A stretch of DNA of 64,000 nt from Heyndrickxia shackletonii (GTDB lineage: Bacteria; Bacillota; Bacilli; Bacillales; Bacillaceae_C). How positions within the stretch are numbered: the stretch's first letter is position 1; every line of letters starts with the position of its first letter. The stretch is from assembly GCF_001420715.1 (NCBI RefSeq), contig NZ_LJJC01000004.1, positions 1,848,875 through 1,912,874 of the forward strand, written 5' to 3'. A program made the translations under genes and the position numbers. Positions 36,862-45,334 of this stretch are shown in pieces. The notes under the pieces are model-generated. The model worked only from the letters and a program-made list of their open reading frames with translations, was not told where the DNA came from and did no database searches.

Positions 36862-39030
36862 ATGAAACCGAATTTTCAAAATATCCATCCTATCTATGAT
36901 ATAAAAGATGTACCTGCTGCTGAAAGTAAACAAAATAATGGTCAACCGGCTGGGTATATGACAAATGAAAAAATAAAAATTAAACCTTTCTATACAAAAG
37001 AAGATATAAAAGGATTCTCACATCTTCAGGATTTCCCAGGGCTTGAACCTTTCACAAGGGGTCCTTACCCAACTATGTATATAAATCGGCCATGGACAGT
37101 AAGACAATATGCAGGTTTTTCTACAGCGGAGGAAAGTAATGCTTTTTATCGCAGAAACCTGGCAATGGGCCAAAAGGGCTTATCGGTTGCCTTCGATTTG
37201 GCAACACACCGCGGATATGATTCCGATCATCCACGCGTAACCGGGGATGTAGGAAAAGCCGGTGTTGCAATTGATTCGATAGAAGATATGAAAATATTAT
37301 TTGATGGTATTCCATTAGAGCAAATGTCTGTTTCTATGACCATGAATGGTGCTGTCCTGCCGATAATGGCCTTTTATATCGTTACTGCAGAGGAACAAGG
37401 CGTAAATCCGGAAAAGCTTTCCGGGACGATTCAAAACGATATTTTAAAAGAATACATGGTTCGCAATACGTATATATATCCTCCTGAAATGTCGATGAGA
37501 ATTATCGCAGATATTTTTGAGTACACCTCAAAAAAAATGCCGAAATTTAATAGCATCTCTATTTCTGGATATCACATGCAAGAAGCAGGTGCTCCAGCGG
37601 ATATTGAATTGGCATATACACTTGCAGATGGTCTCGAATATGTTCGAACAGGACTGAAAGCAGGCATTGATATTGATTCCTTTGCACCAAGACTATCCTT
37701 TTTCTGGGCAATTGGAATGAACTACTTTATGGAAGTGGCAAAAATGAGAGCCGCGCGACGGATTTGGGCACAATTAATGAAACAATTTACACCGAAAAAT
37801 CCGAAATCACTAGCTTTAAGAACTCATTGTCAAACATCTGGGTGGAGTCTTACTGAGCAAGATCCGTATAACAATGTCATTCGGACGTTAATAGAGGCAC
37901 ATGCTGCCGCAATGGGGCATACACAGTCTCTACATACGAATGCTTTGGATGAAGCGATCGCCCTGCCTACTGATTTTTCTGCACGCATTGCGAGAAATAC
38001 GCAGCTTTATTTGCAAGAAGAAACCGGAATTACGAAGGTAATTGATCCTTGGGGAGGTTCTTATTATGTGGAATCTCTTACAGATGAATTAATGAAGAAA
38101 GCATGGCAGCATATTGAAGAAATCGAAGGCTTAGGCGGGATGACAAAGGCAATTGAAACAGGTCTTCCGAAAATGAAAATCGAGGAAGCAGCCGCAAGAA
38201 GGCAAGCTTTTATTGATTCGAAAAAAGAGGCCATCATCGGTGTGAATCGTTTCCGTTTAGAGCGGGAAGAACCAATTGATATTCTCAATATCGACAATGC
38301 CGTTGTACGTCAGAAGCAAATGGAGAGGCTGGAAAGTTTAAAAGCCTCCCGTAATGAGATGGAGGTTCAAAAAACATTACAAGACTTAACGGAAGCAGCA
38401 AGAACGGGAGAAGGTAATTTATTGGAGAAAGCAGTTGCTGCTGCAAGGGTGCGGGCAACCCTCGGAGAAATTTCCGATGCGATTGAAAAGGTTTCGGGCA
38501 GACACAAAGCAGTTATCCGTTCCATTTCAGGAGTGTATGGATCTAATTATTCCAATGAAGAGGAAATTGCGGAAGTAGTAGAAATGACGAGTCAGTTCAT
38601 GGAGAATGAGGGAAGAAGACCGCGAATTCTAATTGCAAAAATGGGGCAGGATGGTCATGACCGAGGGGCAAAAATAATCGCCACTGCATTTGCAGATTTG
38701 GGATTCGATGTTGATATCGGTCCATTATTTCAAACTCCTAAGGAAACAGCGAGACAGGCTGCAGAAAATGATGTACATGTTATAGGGGTAAGCTCTTTAG
38801 CAGCAGGTCATAAAACACTGTTGCCAGAGCTGGTGAAGGAGCTAAAGGCAATCGGCAGGGAGGATATTATTGTTGTCATTGGCGGAGTAATACCGGCACA
38901 AGATTATCCATTTTTAAGAGAAAACGGCGCGGTAGCAATTTTTGGACCGGGAACCGTCATCCCTGTAGCCGCACAAAAAGTCATTGAAGAAATTTATCGT
39001 CGTTTAGGCTATGAGGAAGTGATGGAATAG
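36862..39030 (+). CDS. mutB: Methylmalonyl-CoA mutase large, cobalamin-binding subunit
   Basis: This is the catalytic subunit of the adenosylcobalamin-dependent mutase, linking propionyl-CoA catabolism to succinyl-CoA. The 722 residues contain the barrel ([41 protein letters not shown]) and a C-terminal B12 domain with Asp597-x-His599-x-x-Gly602, His599 being the cobalt ligand, followed by GVSSLAAGH. Full length. The stop is followed directly by the meaB ATG. It is also named scpA or mcmA in other genomes. Confidence 0.96.
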   Translation: MKPNFQNIHPIYDIKDVPAAESKQNNGQPAGYMTNEKIKIKPFYTKEDIKGFSHLQDFPGLEPFTRGPYPTMYINRPWTVRQYAGFSTAEESNAFYRRNLAMGQKGLSVAFDLATHRGYDSDHPRVTGDVGKAGVAIDSIEDMKILFDGIPLEQMSVSMTMNGAVLPIMAFYIVTAEEQGVNPEKLSGTIQNDILKEYMVRNTYIYPPEMSMRIIADIFEYTSKKMPKFNSISISGYHMQEAGAPADIELAYTLADGLEYVRTGLKAGIDIDSFAPRLSFFWAIGMNYFMEVAKMRAARRIWAQLMKQFTPKNPKSLALRTHCQTSGWSLTEQDPYNNVIRTLIEAHAAAMGHTQSLHTNALDEAIALPTDFSARIARNTQLYLQEETGITKVIDPWGGSYYVESLTDELMKKAWQHIEEIEGLGGMTKAIETGLPKMKIEEAAARRQAFIDSKKEAIIGVNRFRLEREEPIDILNIDNAVVRQKQMERLESLKASRNEMEVQKTLQDLTEAARTGEGNLLEKAVAAARVRATLGEISDAIEKVSGRHKAVIRSISGVYGSNYSNEEEIAEVVEMTSQFMENEGRRPRILIAKMGQDGHDRGAKIIATAFADLGFDVDIGPLFQTPKETARQAAENDVHVIGVSSLAAGHKTLLPELVKELKAIGREDIIVVIGGVIPAQDYPFLRENGAVAIFGPGTVIPVAAQKVIEEIYRRLGYEEVME

Positions 39031-40155
39031 ATGGGAGACCAAAAAAGTCCGGAATGGTCAGTTGGGAACAAGTCGTTTTCTTCAACGTATATGCCGGGAG
39101 TCGAATCTACACATGATGGTCTTCAGTCTTCCGGGAAAAAGAAATTTCAAAAAGCGAAAGATTCAAGTCTATCGATTGAGGCGTTGGCTCAAAAGGTAAT
39201 GGGTGGCGACAGGATCATGCTTTCAAAAGCCATTACATTAATTGAGAGCAATGCAAAACATCATTATCAGAAAGCTCAAGACTTATTGAACCTCCTATTG
39301 CCAAATGCATACCCTTCCATAAGAATTGGAATTACAGGGGTGCCTGGTGCTGGAAAAAGCACGTTTATTGAGGAATTTGGGTATTCATTATGTGAAAAAG
39401 GGCATAAAGTAGCTGTTCTTGCGATAGATCCAAGTTCTACTGTAAGCGGTGGGAGTATTTTAGGTGATAAAACACGCATGGAAAGACTAGCGAAACATCC
39501 TAATGCCTTTATTAGACCATCACCGTCAACAGGGACACTTGGCGGTGTTCATCGGAAAACTCGGGAAAGCATGATTGCATGTGAGGCAGCGGGTTACGAT
39601 ATTATCATTGTGGAAACGGTTGGAGTAGGGCAAAGTGAAGTGATTGTTCGAGGCATGGTTGATTTCTTTTTGCTCCTCTCCATCACAGGCGCAGGTGACG
39701 AGCTGCAAGGAATGAAAAAGGGTATTATGGAGCTGGCAGATGCTATAGTTGTAAATAAAGCGGACGGTGAAAATAAAAAATTAGCGGAGAAAGCAAAACG
39801 GGAATATAATCAAATTCTGCATTTTTTAATGCCGGCAACGAAGGGATGGGAAACAAAGGCGTATACTTGTTCCGCGTTACATGGCGATGGTATTCAAGAA
39901 TTATGGGATACCATTAAACTATTTATAGAAAAAACGAAAAATAGTGGGACTTTTACGGAACGGCGCCAATCACAAATAAAAGAATGGTTGTTTGCTATGA
40001 TACGTGAGAGGTTGGAGAATTCCTTTTTTCAGCATGAAGAAATAAAGCAGTATTTGCCTTTTATCCAGAACGCGGTGATGGAAGAAACGATAACGGTATC
40101 GAATGCAGTCGATACACTGTTTCAAAAATATCAGTCAAGCTTAAAAAATGGTTAG
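39031..40155 (+). CDS. meaB: Methylmalonyl-CoA mutase-associated G3E GTPase MeaB
   Basis: MeaB protects and loads the mutase with intact cobalamin using GTP. The 374-residue protein has the Walker A loop GVPGAGKS (103-110), LAIDPSSTVSGGSILGDKTRM, ETVGVGQSE and NKAD. The ATG abuts the mutB stop. The first 45 or so residues (Ser/Lys-rich) extend beyond the usual family start; no better internal start with a ribosome binding site is seen, so the extension may be real. Confidence 0.93.
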   Translation: MGDQKSPEWSVGNKSFSSTYMPGVESTHDGLQSSGKKKFQKAKDSSLSIEALAQKVMGGDRIMLSKAITLIESNAKHHYQKAQDLLNLLLPNAYPSIRIGITGVPGAGKSTFIEEFGYSLCEKGHKVAVLAIDPSSTVSGGSILGDKTRMERLAKHPNAFIRPSPSTGTLGGVHRKTRESMIACEAAGYDIIIVETVGVGQSEVIVRGMVDFFLLLSITGAGDELQGMKKGIMELADAIVVNKADGENKKLAEKAKREYNQILHFLMPATKGWETKAYTCSALHGDGIQELWDTIKLFIEKTKNSGTFTERRQSQIKEWLFAMIRERLENSFFQHEEIKQYLPFIQNAVMEETITVSNAVDTLFQKYQSSLKNG

Positions 40156-40183
40156 AAATATGTAATGAAAGAAGAACAAAAAG

Positions 40184-40263
40184 GGATAGCGTTTATTTAC
40201 GCTATCCAAAAAACATCTAGGGAGTTTAGGGGTATGGATCTAGATGTATTATTAGCATACCCC
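40184..40263. other. Two hairpins in the meaB-brxB gap
   Basis: GGATAGCGT (40184-40192) pairs with ACGCTATCC (40199-40207), with five A before and six A after, so a T run exists only on the minus strand. GGGGTATG (40229-40236) pairs with CATACCCC (40256-40263), and ACATCTA/TAGATGT overlaps it as an alternative pairing. Further on, GGCTCTTTTCTTAGA at 40291 looks like the left end of the GGCTCTTTTC element without a clear right end. The rest of the 345-base gap is AT-rich with nothing else recognised. Confidence 0.5.
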
Positions 40264-40500
40264 GATTAGGGAAACTTAAACATTTGTAATGGCTCTTTTC
40301 TTAGATTTGGATATTATTTTTTTAGGATGGATCCATCTATACTAAAAGATTTTCAGAAACATATTTATTTACATAAAGAGTGAAAAAATATTTTGTACTC
40401 AAACAGGTTTTTTTAAATGAAAAAATAAGCTAGAACATTTGATAATCCGATGAAAAACCTGTTATTATTAATTTGAGTTATGATAGGAAAGGAAGCGAAA

Positions 40501-40941
40501 ATGTTGAGCATGGATTTTAATATTTTTATGAATGATGTTGTACGTCAAGCACGCGACGAAGCAGTCAGTGCAGGTTATAAAGAATTAAAAACAGCAGATG
40601 AAGTAGAAGAAGCATTAAATCAAAAAGGTACAACACTTGTTTTAGTAAATTCAGTTTGTGGATGTGCAGGTGGAATTGCACGCCCAGCAGCAGCACATGC
40701 TGTACATTACGATAAACGCCCTGATCATCTTGTAACGGTGTTTGCAGGTCAAGATAAGGAAGCTACAGAGAAGGCACGCAGTTACTTTGTTGGATATCCC
40801 CCATCCTCACCATCCTTCGCACTACTAAAAGACGGCAAACTTTGTACTATGGTGGAAAGACATGAAATTGAGGGTCATGACCCAATGTCTGTTGTAAATA
40901 AATTACAAGATACATTTGAAAAATATTGTGAAGAAGTATAA
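40501..40941 (+). CDS. brxB: Bacilliredoxin BrxB (YqiW)
   Basis: BrxB removes bacillithiol from S-bacillithiolated proteins such as OhrR and MetE. The 146-residue protein has the thioredoxin-like DUF1094 fold with the CGC active site (Cys53, Cys55 in NSVCGCAGG), followed by [16 protein letters not shown] and [20 protein letters not shown] 40501 is chosen because GGAAAGGAAGCG lies just before it. An upstream in-frame ATG at 40480 would place that site inside the gene. Confidence 0.95.
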   Translation: MLSMDFNIFMNDVVRQARDEAVSAGYKELKTADEVEEALNQKGTTLVLVNSVCGCAGGIARPAAAHAVHYDKRPDHLVTVFAGQDKEATEKARSYFVGYPPSSPSFALLKDGKLCTMVERHEIEGHDPMSVVNKLQDTFEKYCEEV

Positions 40942-40969
40942 AAACCCCGGAATTTCCGGGTTTTTTTAT
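40941..40969 (+). terminator. Intrinsic terminator after brxB
   Basis: AAAACCCCGGAA pairs with TTCCGGGTTTT, followed by T residues, directly after the stop codon. Confidence 0.88.
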
Positions 40970-40971
40970 AC

Positions 40972-41004
40972 AAAAAAGACCCATGTTTGGACATGAGTCT
41001 TTAA
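40972..41004 (-). terminator. Intrinsic terminator of prli42
   Basis: On the minus strand AAAGACTCATG pairs with CATGGGTCTTT around a short loop and runs into six T residues. It lies just past the stop of the 30-residue gene at 41011-41103. Confidence 0.75.
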
Positions 41005-41010
41005 TAATAA

Positions 41011-41103
41011 CTAAAGAAGATAAGCTAATCCTGCTAAGAGCGTGGAGGCAATCATGGCAATTAGCATCAAATAGACCACAAACTTCTGTGTCTTTTTTGA
41101 CAT
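41011..41103 (-). CDS. prli42: Stressosome-associated miniprotein Prli42
   Basis: This is a 30-residue gene, too short for most gene finders. The product reads MSKKTQKFVVYLMLIAMIAS and continues TLLAGLAYLL: a basic N-terminus followed by one membrane helix. This matches Prli42, the membrane peptide that anchors the stressosome through RsbR in Listeria and is conserved in Firmicutes. AAGGAGTG lies seven bases before the ATG at 41103, and a terminator follows the stop. Identification rests on the KKxxKxVVYLMLIAM pattern and gene structure; no stressosome genes are in the window. Confidence 0.85.
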   Translation of the reverse strand: MSKKTQKFVVYLMLIAMIASTLLAGLAYLL

Positions 41104-41282
41104 TTCTATTCACTCCTTGATTATCCTGTACTTATGTATATTGTAGTGATGAAATGAACGACTGACAAGCACTATTCGGTACGAATTACGGCAGTTTTAT
41201 GAAAATCTAGTGATAAGCAGGATTTTCGACAATAGCTGTATAAGTATAATATAGTAGGTTGTTACAGCAAGGGGGCAAAAAA

Positions 41283-41681
41283 ATGAAATATGTAGATCAT
41301 ATTGGCATAGCTGTTACCTCTATAGAGGAAGTGTTGCCTTTTTATACGGAAACGCTTTCTTTAAAATGCATCGGAATAGAGGATGTTGAATCTGAAAATG
41401 TAAAGGTAGCATTTATTGATGCAGGAAATGTACGTTTAGAATTGCTAGAACCTTTGAATGAATCAAGTGCCATCGCGAAATTCTTAGAATCTCGCGGTCA
41501 GGGAATTCACCATATCGCATTTGATGTAAATAATATTGAAGAACGCATAAAGGAATTAAAGGAAAAGGGTATCCGTATGATTCAAGACGTTCCAAAGCCT
41601 GGTGCACATGGAGCGCAGGTTGCATTCCTGCACCCAAAAGCAGGGCATGGAGTTTTATATGAACTTTGTGATAAGGGATAA
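41283..41681 (+). CDS. mce: Methylmalonyl-CoA epimerase
   Basis: The enzyme converts (S)- to (R)-methylmalonyl-CoA, linking propionyl-CoA carboxylase to the mutase encoded upstream. The 132-residue vicinal-oxygen-chelate protein starts MKYVDHIGIAVTSIEEVLPF and has GIHHIAFDVNNIEE and GHGVLYELC with the expected metal ligands (His, His, Glu). ATG 41283 follows AAGGGGG. The carboxylase gene lies 34 bases downstream. It corresponds to B. subtilis yqjC. Confidence 0.94.
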   Translation: MKYVDHIGIAVTSIEEVLPFYTETLSLKCIGIEDVESENVKVAFIDAGNVRLELLEPLNESSAIAKFLESRGQGIHHIAFDVNNIEERIKELKEKGIRMIQDVPKPGAHGAQVAFLHPKAGHGVLYELCDKG

Positions 41682-41715
41682 TAGGAATATCGATACACAT
41701 CAAGGGGGAAAAACG

Positions 41716-43263
41716 ATGACGGATATATATGAGAAAATTAATGAACTATATGATCGAAAAAGGGAGATAGAACTAGGCGGTGGCGATGATAAAATTGAAA
41801 AACAGCATCAAAAAGGGAAATTAACGGCCAGAGAAAGAATTGAGTTATTAGTAGACCCTGGCTCGTTTGTGGAACTGAATGCCTTTATTGAGCATAGAGG
41901 GCATGATTTTGGACTTGAAAATGCAAAGGGACCTGGGGATGGTGTTGTAACTGGCTATGCAAAAGTAAATGGCCGTCCTATCTATTTGTTTTCACAAGAC
42001 TTTACCGTCTTCGGCGGAGCTTTAGGGGAAATGCATGCCAAGAAAATTGCGAATGTTATGGATTTGGCAGCTCAAAATGGAGCTCCATTTATTGGTCTTA
42101 ACGACTCAGGTGGTGCACGCATCCAGGAAGGTGTTGTATCGCTGGATGGCTACGGACATGTTTTTTATCGAAATGCTATTTATTCCGGAGTAATTCCGCA
42201 AATCTCCGTTATTATGGGGCCGTGTGCAGGAGGAGCTGTTTATTCTCCGGCTATTACAGATTTTGTTTTTATGGTGGATGAAACGAGTCAAATGTTCATT
42301 ACAGGTCCAAAGGTTATTGAAACAGTAACTGGTGAAAAAATTTCATCCGAGGATCTAGGGGGTTCAAAAGTACATAACACCATTAGCGGAAATGCTCATT
42401 TTCGTGCGGGGTCGGAAGAAGAAGTGCTGCAAATGGTAAGAAAACTTATTAGTTACTTACCCCAAAATAGTAAAGAAAAGGCGATAAAGAATTCCTGGGA
42501 TGGGGATGATTATCGTCCAGATCTAACGGATATTGTACCTTTTGATGCTGTTCGTCCGTATGATGTACGCTTAGTAATTGAGCAAGTAGTGGACGCGGAC
42601 TCCTTCTTTGAAGTGCAAAGGGAATTTGCTAAAAACATTGTAGTAGGATTTGCAAGAATCCGTGGAGAAGTAGTCGGTTTAGTTTGCAATCAACCGAAAT
42701 TTATGGCCGGCGGCCTGGATATTGATTCATCTGATAAAGCATCACGATTTATTCGATTCTGTGATTCGTTTAATATTCCAATTGTTACATTTGAGGATGT
42801 GACTGGATTTTTTCCAGGGATTAAACAAGAACATGGAGGAATTATCCGTCACGGTGCGAAAATTCTATATGCTTACTCAGAAGCGACAGTTCCAAAAATT
42901 ACTGTTATTTTAAGAAAAGCTTATGGTGGTGCCTATGTTGCACTTAACAGTAAATCGATAGGGGCAGATATTGTATATGCATGGCCAAATGCAGAGATTG
43001 CAGTGATGGGACCAGAGGGTGCAGCAAATATTATTTTCGCGAAAGAAATCGCGGCGAGTGTTAATCCGGAAGAAACAAGAAAACAGAAGATTGCTGAGTA
43101 CCGTGAAAAATTTGCTAATCCATATATAGCAGCTTCACAAGGAATGGTGGATGATGTTATAGATCCACGCGAAACGCGAATGAAAATTGTTCAAGCATTA
43201 GAAATGCTTGGGAATAAACAAGAGGAAAGACCATATAAAAAACATGGGAATATCCCTCTTTAA
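41716..43263 (+). CDS. yqjD: Acyl-CoA carboxylase beta subunit (propionyl/methylmalonyl type, YqjD)
   Basis: This 515-residue carboxyltransferase subunit has two crotonase-like halves: MGPCAGGAVYSPAITDF with GPKVIETVTGE in the first, and GLDIDSSDKASRFIRFCDSFN, ITVILRKAYGGAYVAL and MGPEGAANIIF in the second. It is of the propionyl-CoA carboxylase / methylmalonyl-CoA decarboxylase type. The neighbouring epimerase and mutase genes favour propionyl-CoA carboxylation. No biotin carboxylase or carrier is adjacent, so it must borrow these from elsewhere. ATG 41716 follows AAGGGGG. Confidence 0.92.
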   Translation: MTDIYEKINELYDRKREIELGGGDDKIEKQHQKGKLTARERIELLVDPGSFVELNAFIEHRGHDFGLENAKGPGDGVVTGYAKVNGRPIYLFSQDFTVFGGALGEMHAKKIANVMDLAAQNGAPFIGLNDSGGARIQEGVVSLDGYGHVFYRNAIYSGVIPQISVIMGPCAGGAVYSPAITDFVFMVDETSQMFITGPKVIETVTGEKISSEDLGGSKVHNTISGNAHFRAGSEEEVLQMVRKLISYLPQNSKEKAIKNSWDGDDYRPDLTDIVPFDAVRPYDVRLVIEQVVDADSFFEVQREFAKNIVVGFARIRGEVVGLVCNQPKFMAGGLDIDSSDKASRFIRFCDSFNIPIVTFEDVTGFFPGIKQEHGGIIRHGAKILYAYSEATVPKITVILRKAYGGAYVALNSKSIGADIVYAWPNAEIAVMGPEGAANIIFAKEIAASVNPEETRKQKIAEYREKFANPYIAASQGMVDDVIDPRETRMKIVQALEMLGNKQEERPYKKHGNIPL

Positions 43264-43407
43264 CATGAATAAAAGCAAAAGTAACGATTGTAGGAATACC
43301 GAAAAAGTTTATTTGTCCACATGAAGAAATAGCGATATACTAATGTAGTAATTAACATAAAATTCTACATTAAATCGAGATTCTATTACATAGCAGGAGG
43401 TACTACA

Positions 43408-44529
43408 ATGGTTAATCAAGAGCGTTTATTAAACGAATTTTTGGAATTAGTTCAAATTGATTCCGAAACAAAGCATGAAACTAAAATTGCAAAGGTTTTG
43501 AAAAAGAAATTTGAAGAGCTTGGGGTAGAAGTTTTCGAAGACGATACTACTTCTCAGACAGGACATGGAGCAGGAAATTTAATTTGTACTTTAAAAGGTT
43601 CAAAAGCATCTGCTGATGTGATTTATTTCACTTCCCATATGGATACGGTTGTACCTGGTAATGGAGTAAAACCTTCCATTAAAGATGGTTATGTAGTAAC
43701 AGACGGTACAACGATTTTAGGTGCTGATGATAAAGCAGGTCTTGCTGCAATGTTTGAATCCATCCGTGTCTTAAAAGAACAAAATATTGAACATGGTACG
43801 ATTCAATTTATTATTACAGTAGGCGAGGAATCTGGCTTAGTAGGGGCAAAAGTGCTAGACCCATCTTTATTGAAAGCAAAATATGGCTTTGCGCTTGATA
43901 GTGACGGAAAAGTTGGGAATGTTGTAGTAGCAGCACCAACTCAAGCGAAAATTAAAGCCGTGTTATATGGAAAAACAGCTCATGCAGGGGTTGCGCCTGA
44001 AAAAGGAATTTCTGCCATTTCCATCGCTGCAAAAGCAGTATCTAGAATGCCTTTAGGCAGAATTGATGAAGAAACAACTGCGAATATCGGACGTTTTGAA
44101 GGCGGACAAGCAACGAATATTGTATGTGACCGTGTTGATATTCTTGCAGAAGCACGTTCTTTAGTTCCTGAGAAAATGGAAGCTCAAGTTGCAAAAATGA
44201 AAGAGGCATTTGAAGAAGCTGCTAAGGAAATGGGCGGTAAAGCAGATGTAGAAGTTCAAGTAATGTATCCAGGCTTTAAATTTGCAGATGGAGACCAAGT
44301 GGTGGAAGTGGCAAAGAAAGCAGCTGCTAAAATTGGCCGTGAATGTAAATTGGAACAAAGCGGCGGAGGCAGTGATGCGAATGTGATTGCCGGATTTGGA
44401 ATTCCAACCGTAAATCTTGCCGTTGGATACGAGGAAATTCATACAACAAATGAAAGAATGCCAATTGAAGAACTTGTTAAGCTTTCTGAGATGGTTGTTG
44501 CCATCGTTCAAGAGGTAGCAGGAGAGTAG
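43408..44529 (+). CDS. yqjE: M20 family peptidase (YqjE, tripeptidase T-like)
   Basis: The 373-residue zinc peptidase shows all family ligand motifs in order: HMDTVVPG, LGADDKAGL, GEESGLVGA, ALDSDG and the C-terminal EIHTTNE, with a lid domain between (HAGVAPEKGISAI). It is predicted to be cytoplasmic and to act on short peptides; the exact substrate is inferred. The strong AGGAGG site before ATG 43408 and its place after yqjD match B. subtilis yqjE. A dispersed repeat begins right at its stop codon. Confidence 0.93.
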   Translation: MVNQERLLNEFLELVQIDSETKHETKIAKVLKKKFEELGVEVFEDDTTSQTGHGAGNLICTLKGSKASADVIYFTSHMDTVVPGNGVKPSIKDGYVVTDGTTILGADDKAGLAAMFESIRVLKEQNIEHGTIQFIITVGEESGLVGAKVLDPSLLKAKYGFALDSDGKVGNVVVAAPTQAKIKAVLYGKTAHAGVAPEKGISAISIAAKAVSRMPLGRIDEETTANIGRFEGGQATNIVCDRVDILAEARSLVPEKMEAQVAKMKEAFEEAAKEMGGKADVEVQVMYPGFKFADGDQVVEVAKKAAAKIGRECKLEQSGGGSDANVIAGFGIPTVNLAVGYEEIHTTNERMPIEELVKLSEMVVAIVQEVAGE

Positions 44530-44711
44530 AAAAGCAGAAGCGCCGTTAGCTCTAGCGTACGGATTTCGTAGTCGCTCACCTCGAGATAAAGGAAACACAG
44601 TGAGGTAGTTCACGAACAAGTGAAAATAGCACTTCCATTTTCAATTGTTGTTGACTTATCGTAGGGAGGAGACGGAGAAATCCGCTAGCCGATATCTGCT
44701 TACGCTAGACA
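44528..44711 (+). repeat. Second intergenic repeat family, copy 3 with a 30-base insert
   Basis: The 184-bp block begins GAAAAGCAGAAGCGCC and then follows copy 2 closely (GGATTTCGTAGTCG, TCGAGATAAAGGAAACACAG, GACTTATCGTAGGGAGGAGA) to ACGCTAGACAG. Compared with copy 2 it carries about 30 extra bases after CAGTGAGGTAGTTCACGAAC, containing AAGTGAAAATAGCACTTCC. It starts at the last bases of yqjE. Confidence 0.75.
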
Positions 44712-44777
44712 GTAACCTAGACTATTTTAGCTTTATATAAAAAAAGTAAATATACTTTCCGAAAAATTGAAAAACTT

Positions 44778-44805
44778 GAGCAGACTTTTAAAAGTCTGCT
44801 CTTTT
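44778..44805 (+). terminator. Terminator hairpin just upstream of the CheW gene
   Basis: A 24-base perfect palindrome, GAGCAGACTTTT joined to its complement, is followed by TTTT and, eight bases later, by the AGGAGG site of the next gene. It probably ends yqjE transcription. With so little room for a promoter after it, the CheW gene may depend on read-through. Confidence 0.7.
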
Positions 44806-44819
44806 AGGAGGAATACTTT

Positions 44820-45299
44820 TTGTCACTCAGCAGTAAAGCAGTCATTTTTTTAGTTGGAAATGAAGAATATGGAATACCAGTGGAATTTGTTGTTTCAATA
44901 GAGAAAAATGAAGGAGTAACAACTATTCCGCAATTACCAACATTCGTAAAGGGGATTGTAAAGTCTCGTGGAGAACTGATTCCTGTGATTGATTTTGAAA
45001 TGGTTCTTTATCAAAGACCGATGGAAGAAAATGATGATGTAAGAATGATTGTGTTAAACACCGATGAGTTATCAATTGGATTACTTGTGAAGGAAGCAAA
45101 GGAGATTCTTGACATTGCTAACGAATCATTGCAGCAAATAGGATTACTTGCATATTCAAAAACCGCTTATTTTACGAGTGTTGCCAATCTTGAAGAACGT
45201 CTTATCACGATGATCGATCCAAATATACTTCTTTCTTCCCTAGAAGGTATAAAGGAAATTAAAGAATATATGAAGGAATATTCACAAGAAGTAATTTGA
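44820..45299 (+). CDS. Orphan CheW-domain protein
   Basis: This 159-residue single CheW domain (FLVGNEEYGIPVEFVVSIEK, FVKGIVKSRGELIPVIDFEM, IGLLVKEAKEILDI) would act as an adaptor between chemoreceptors and CheA. No other chemotaxis gene is present, and the next gene is a DNA polymerase. It could be a coupling protein for a distant system or a CheV-like remnant without receiver domain. TTG 44820 has a perfect AGGAGG. Confidence 0.88.
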   Translation: MSLSSKAVIFLVGNEEYGIPVEFVVSIEKNEGVTTIPQLPTFVKGIVKSRGELIPVIDFEMVLYQRPMEENDDVRMIVLNTDELSIGLLVKEAKEILDIANESLQQIGLLAYSKTAYFTSVANLEERLITMIDPNILLSSLEGIKEIKEYMKEYSQEVI

Positions 45300-45334
45300 G
45301 AATTAAGTAGTCTTGCTTTAGGAAGTGTCTAAGT

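Noticed and set aside
41200-41262. Another GGCTCTTTTC-type element before mce
   Set aside because: GGCAGTTTTATGAAAATC and GATTTTCGACAATAGC look similar to the ends, but the internal blocks are missing and the match is too short to support.
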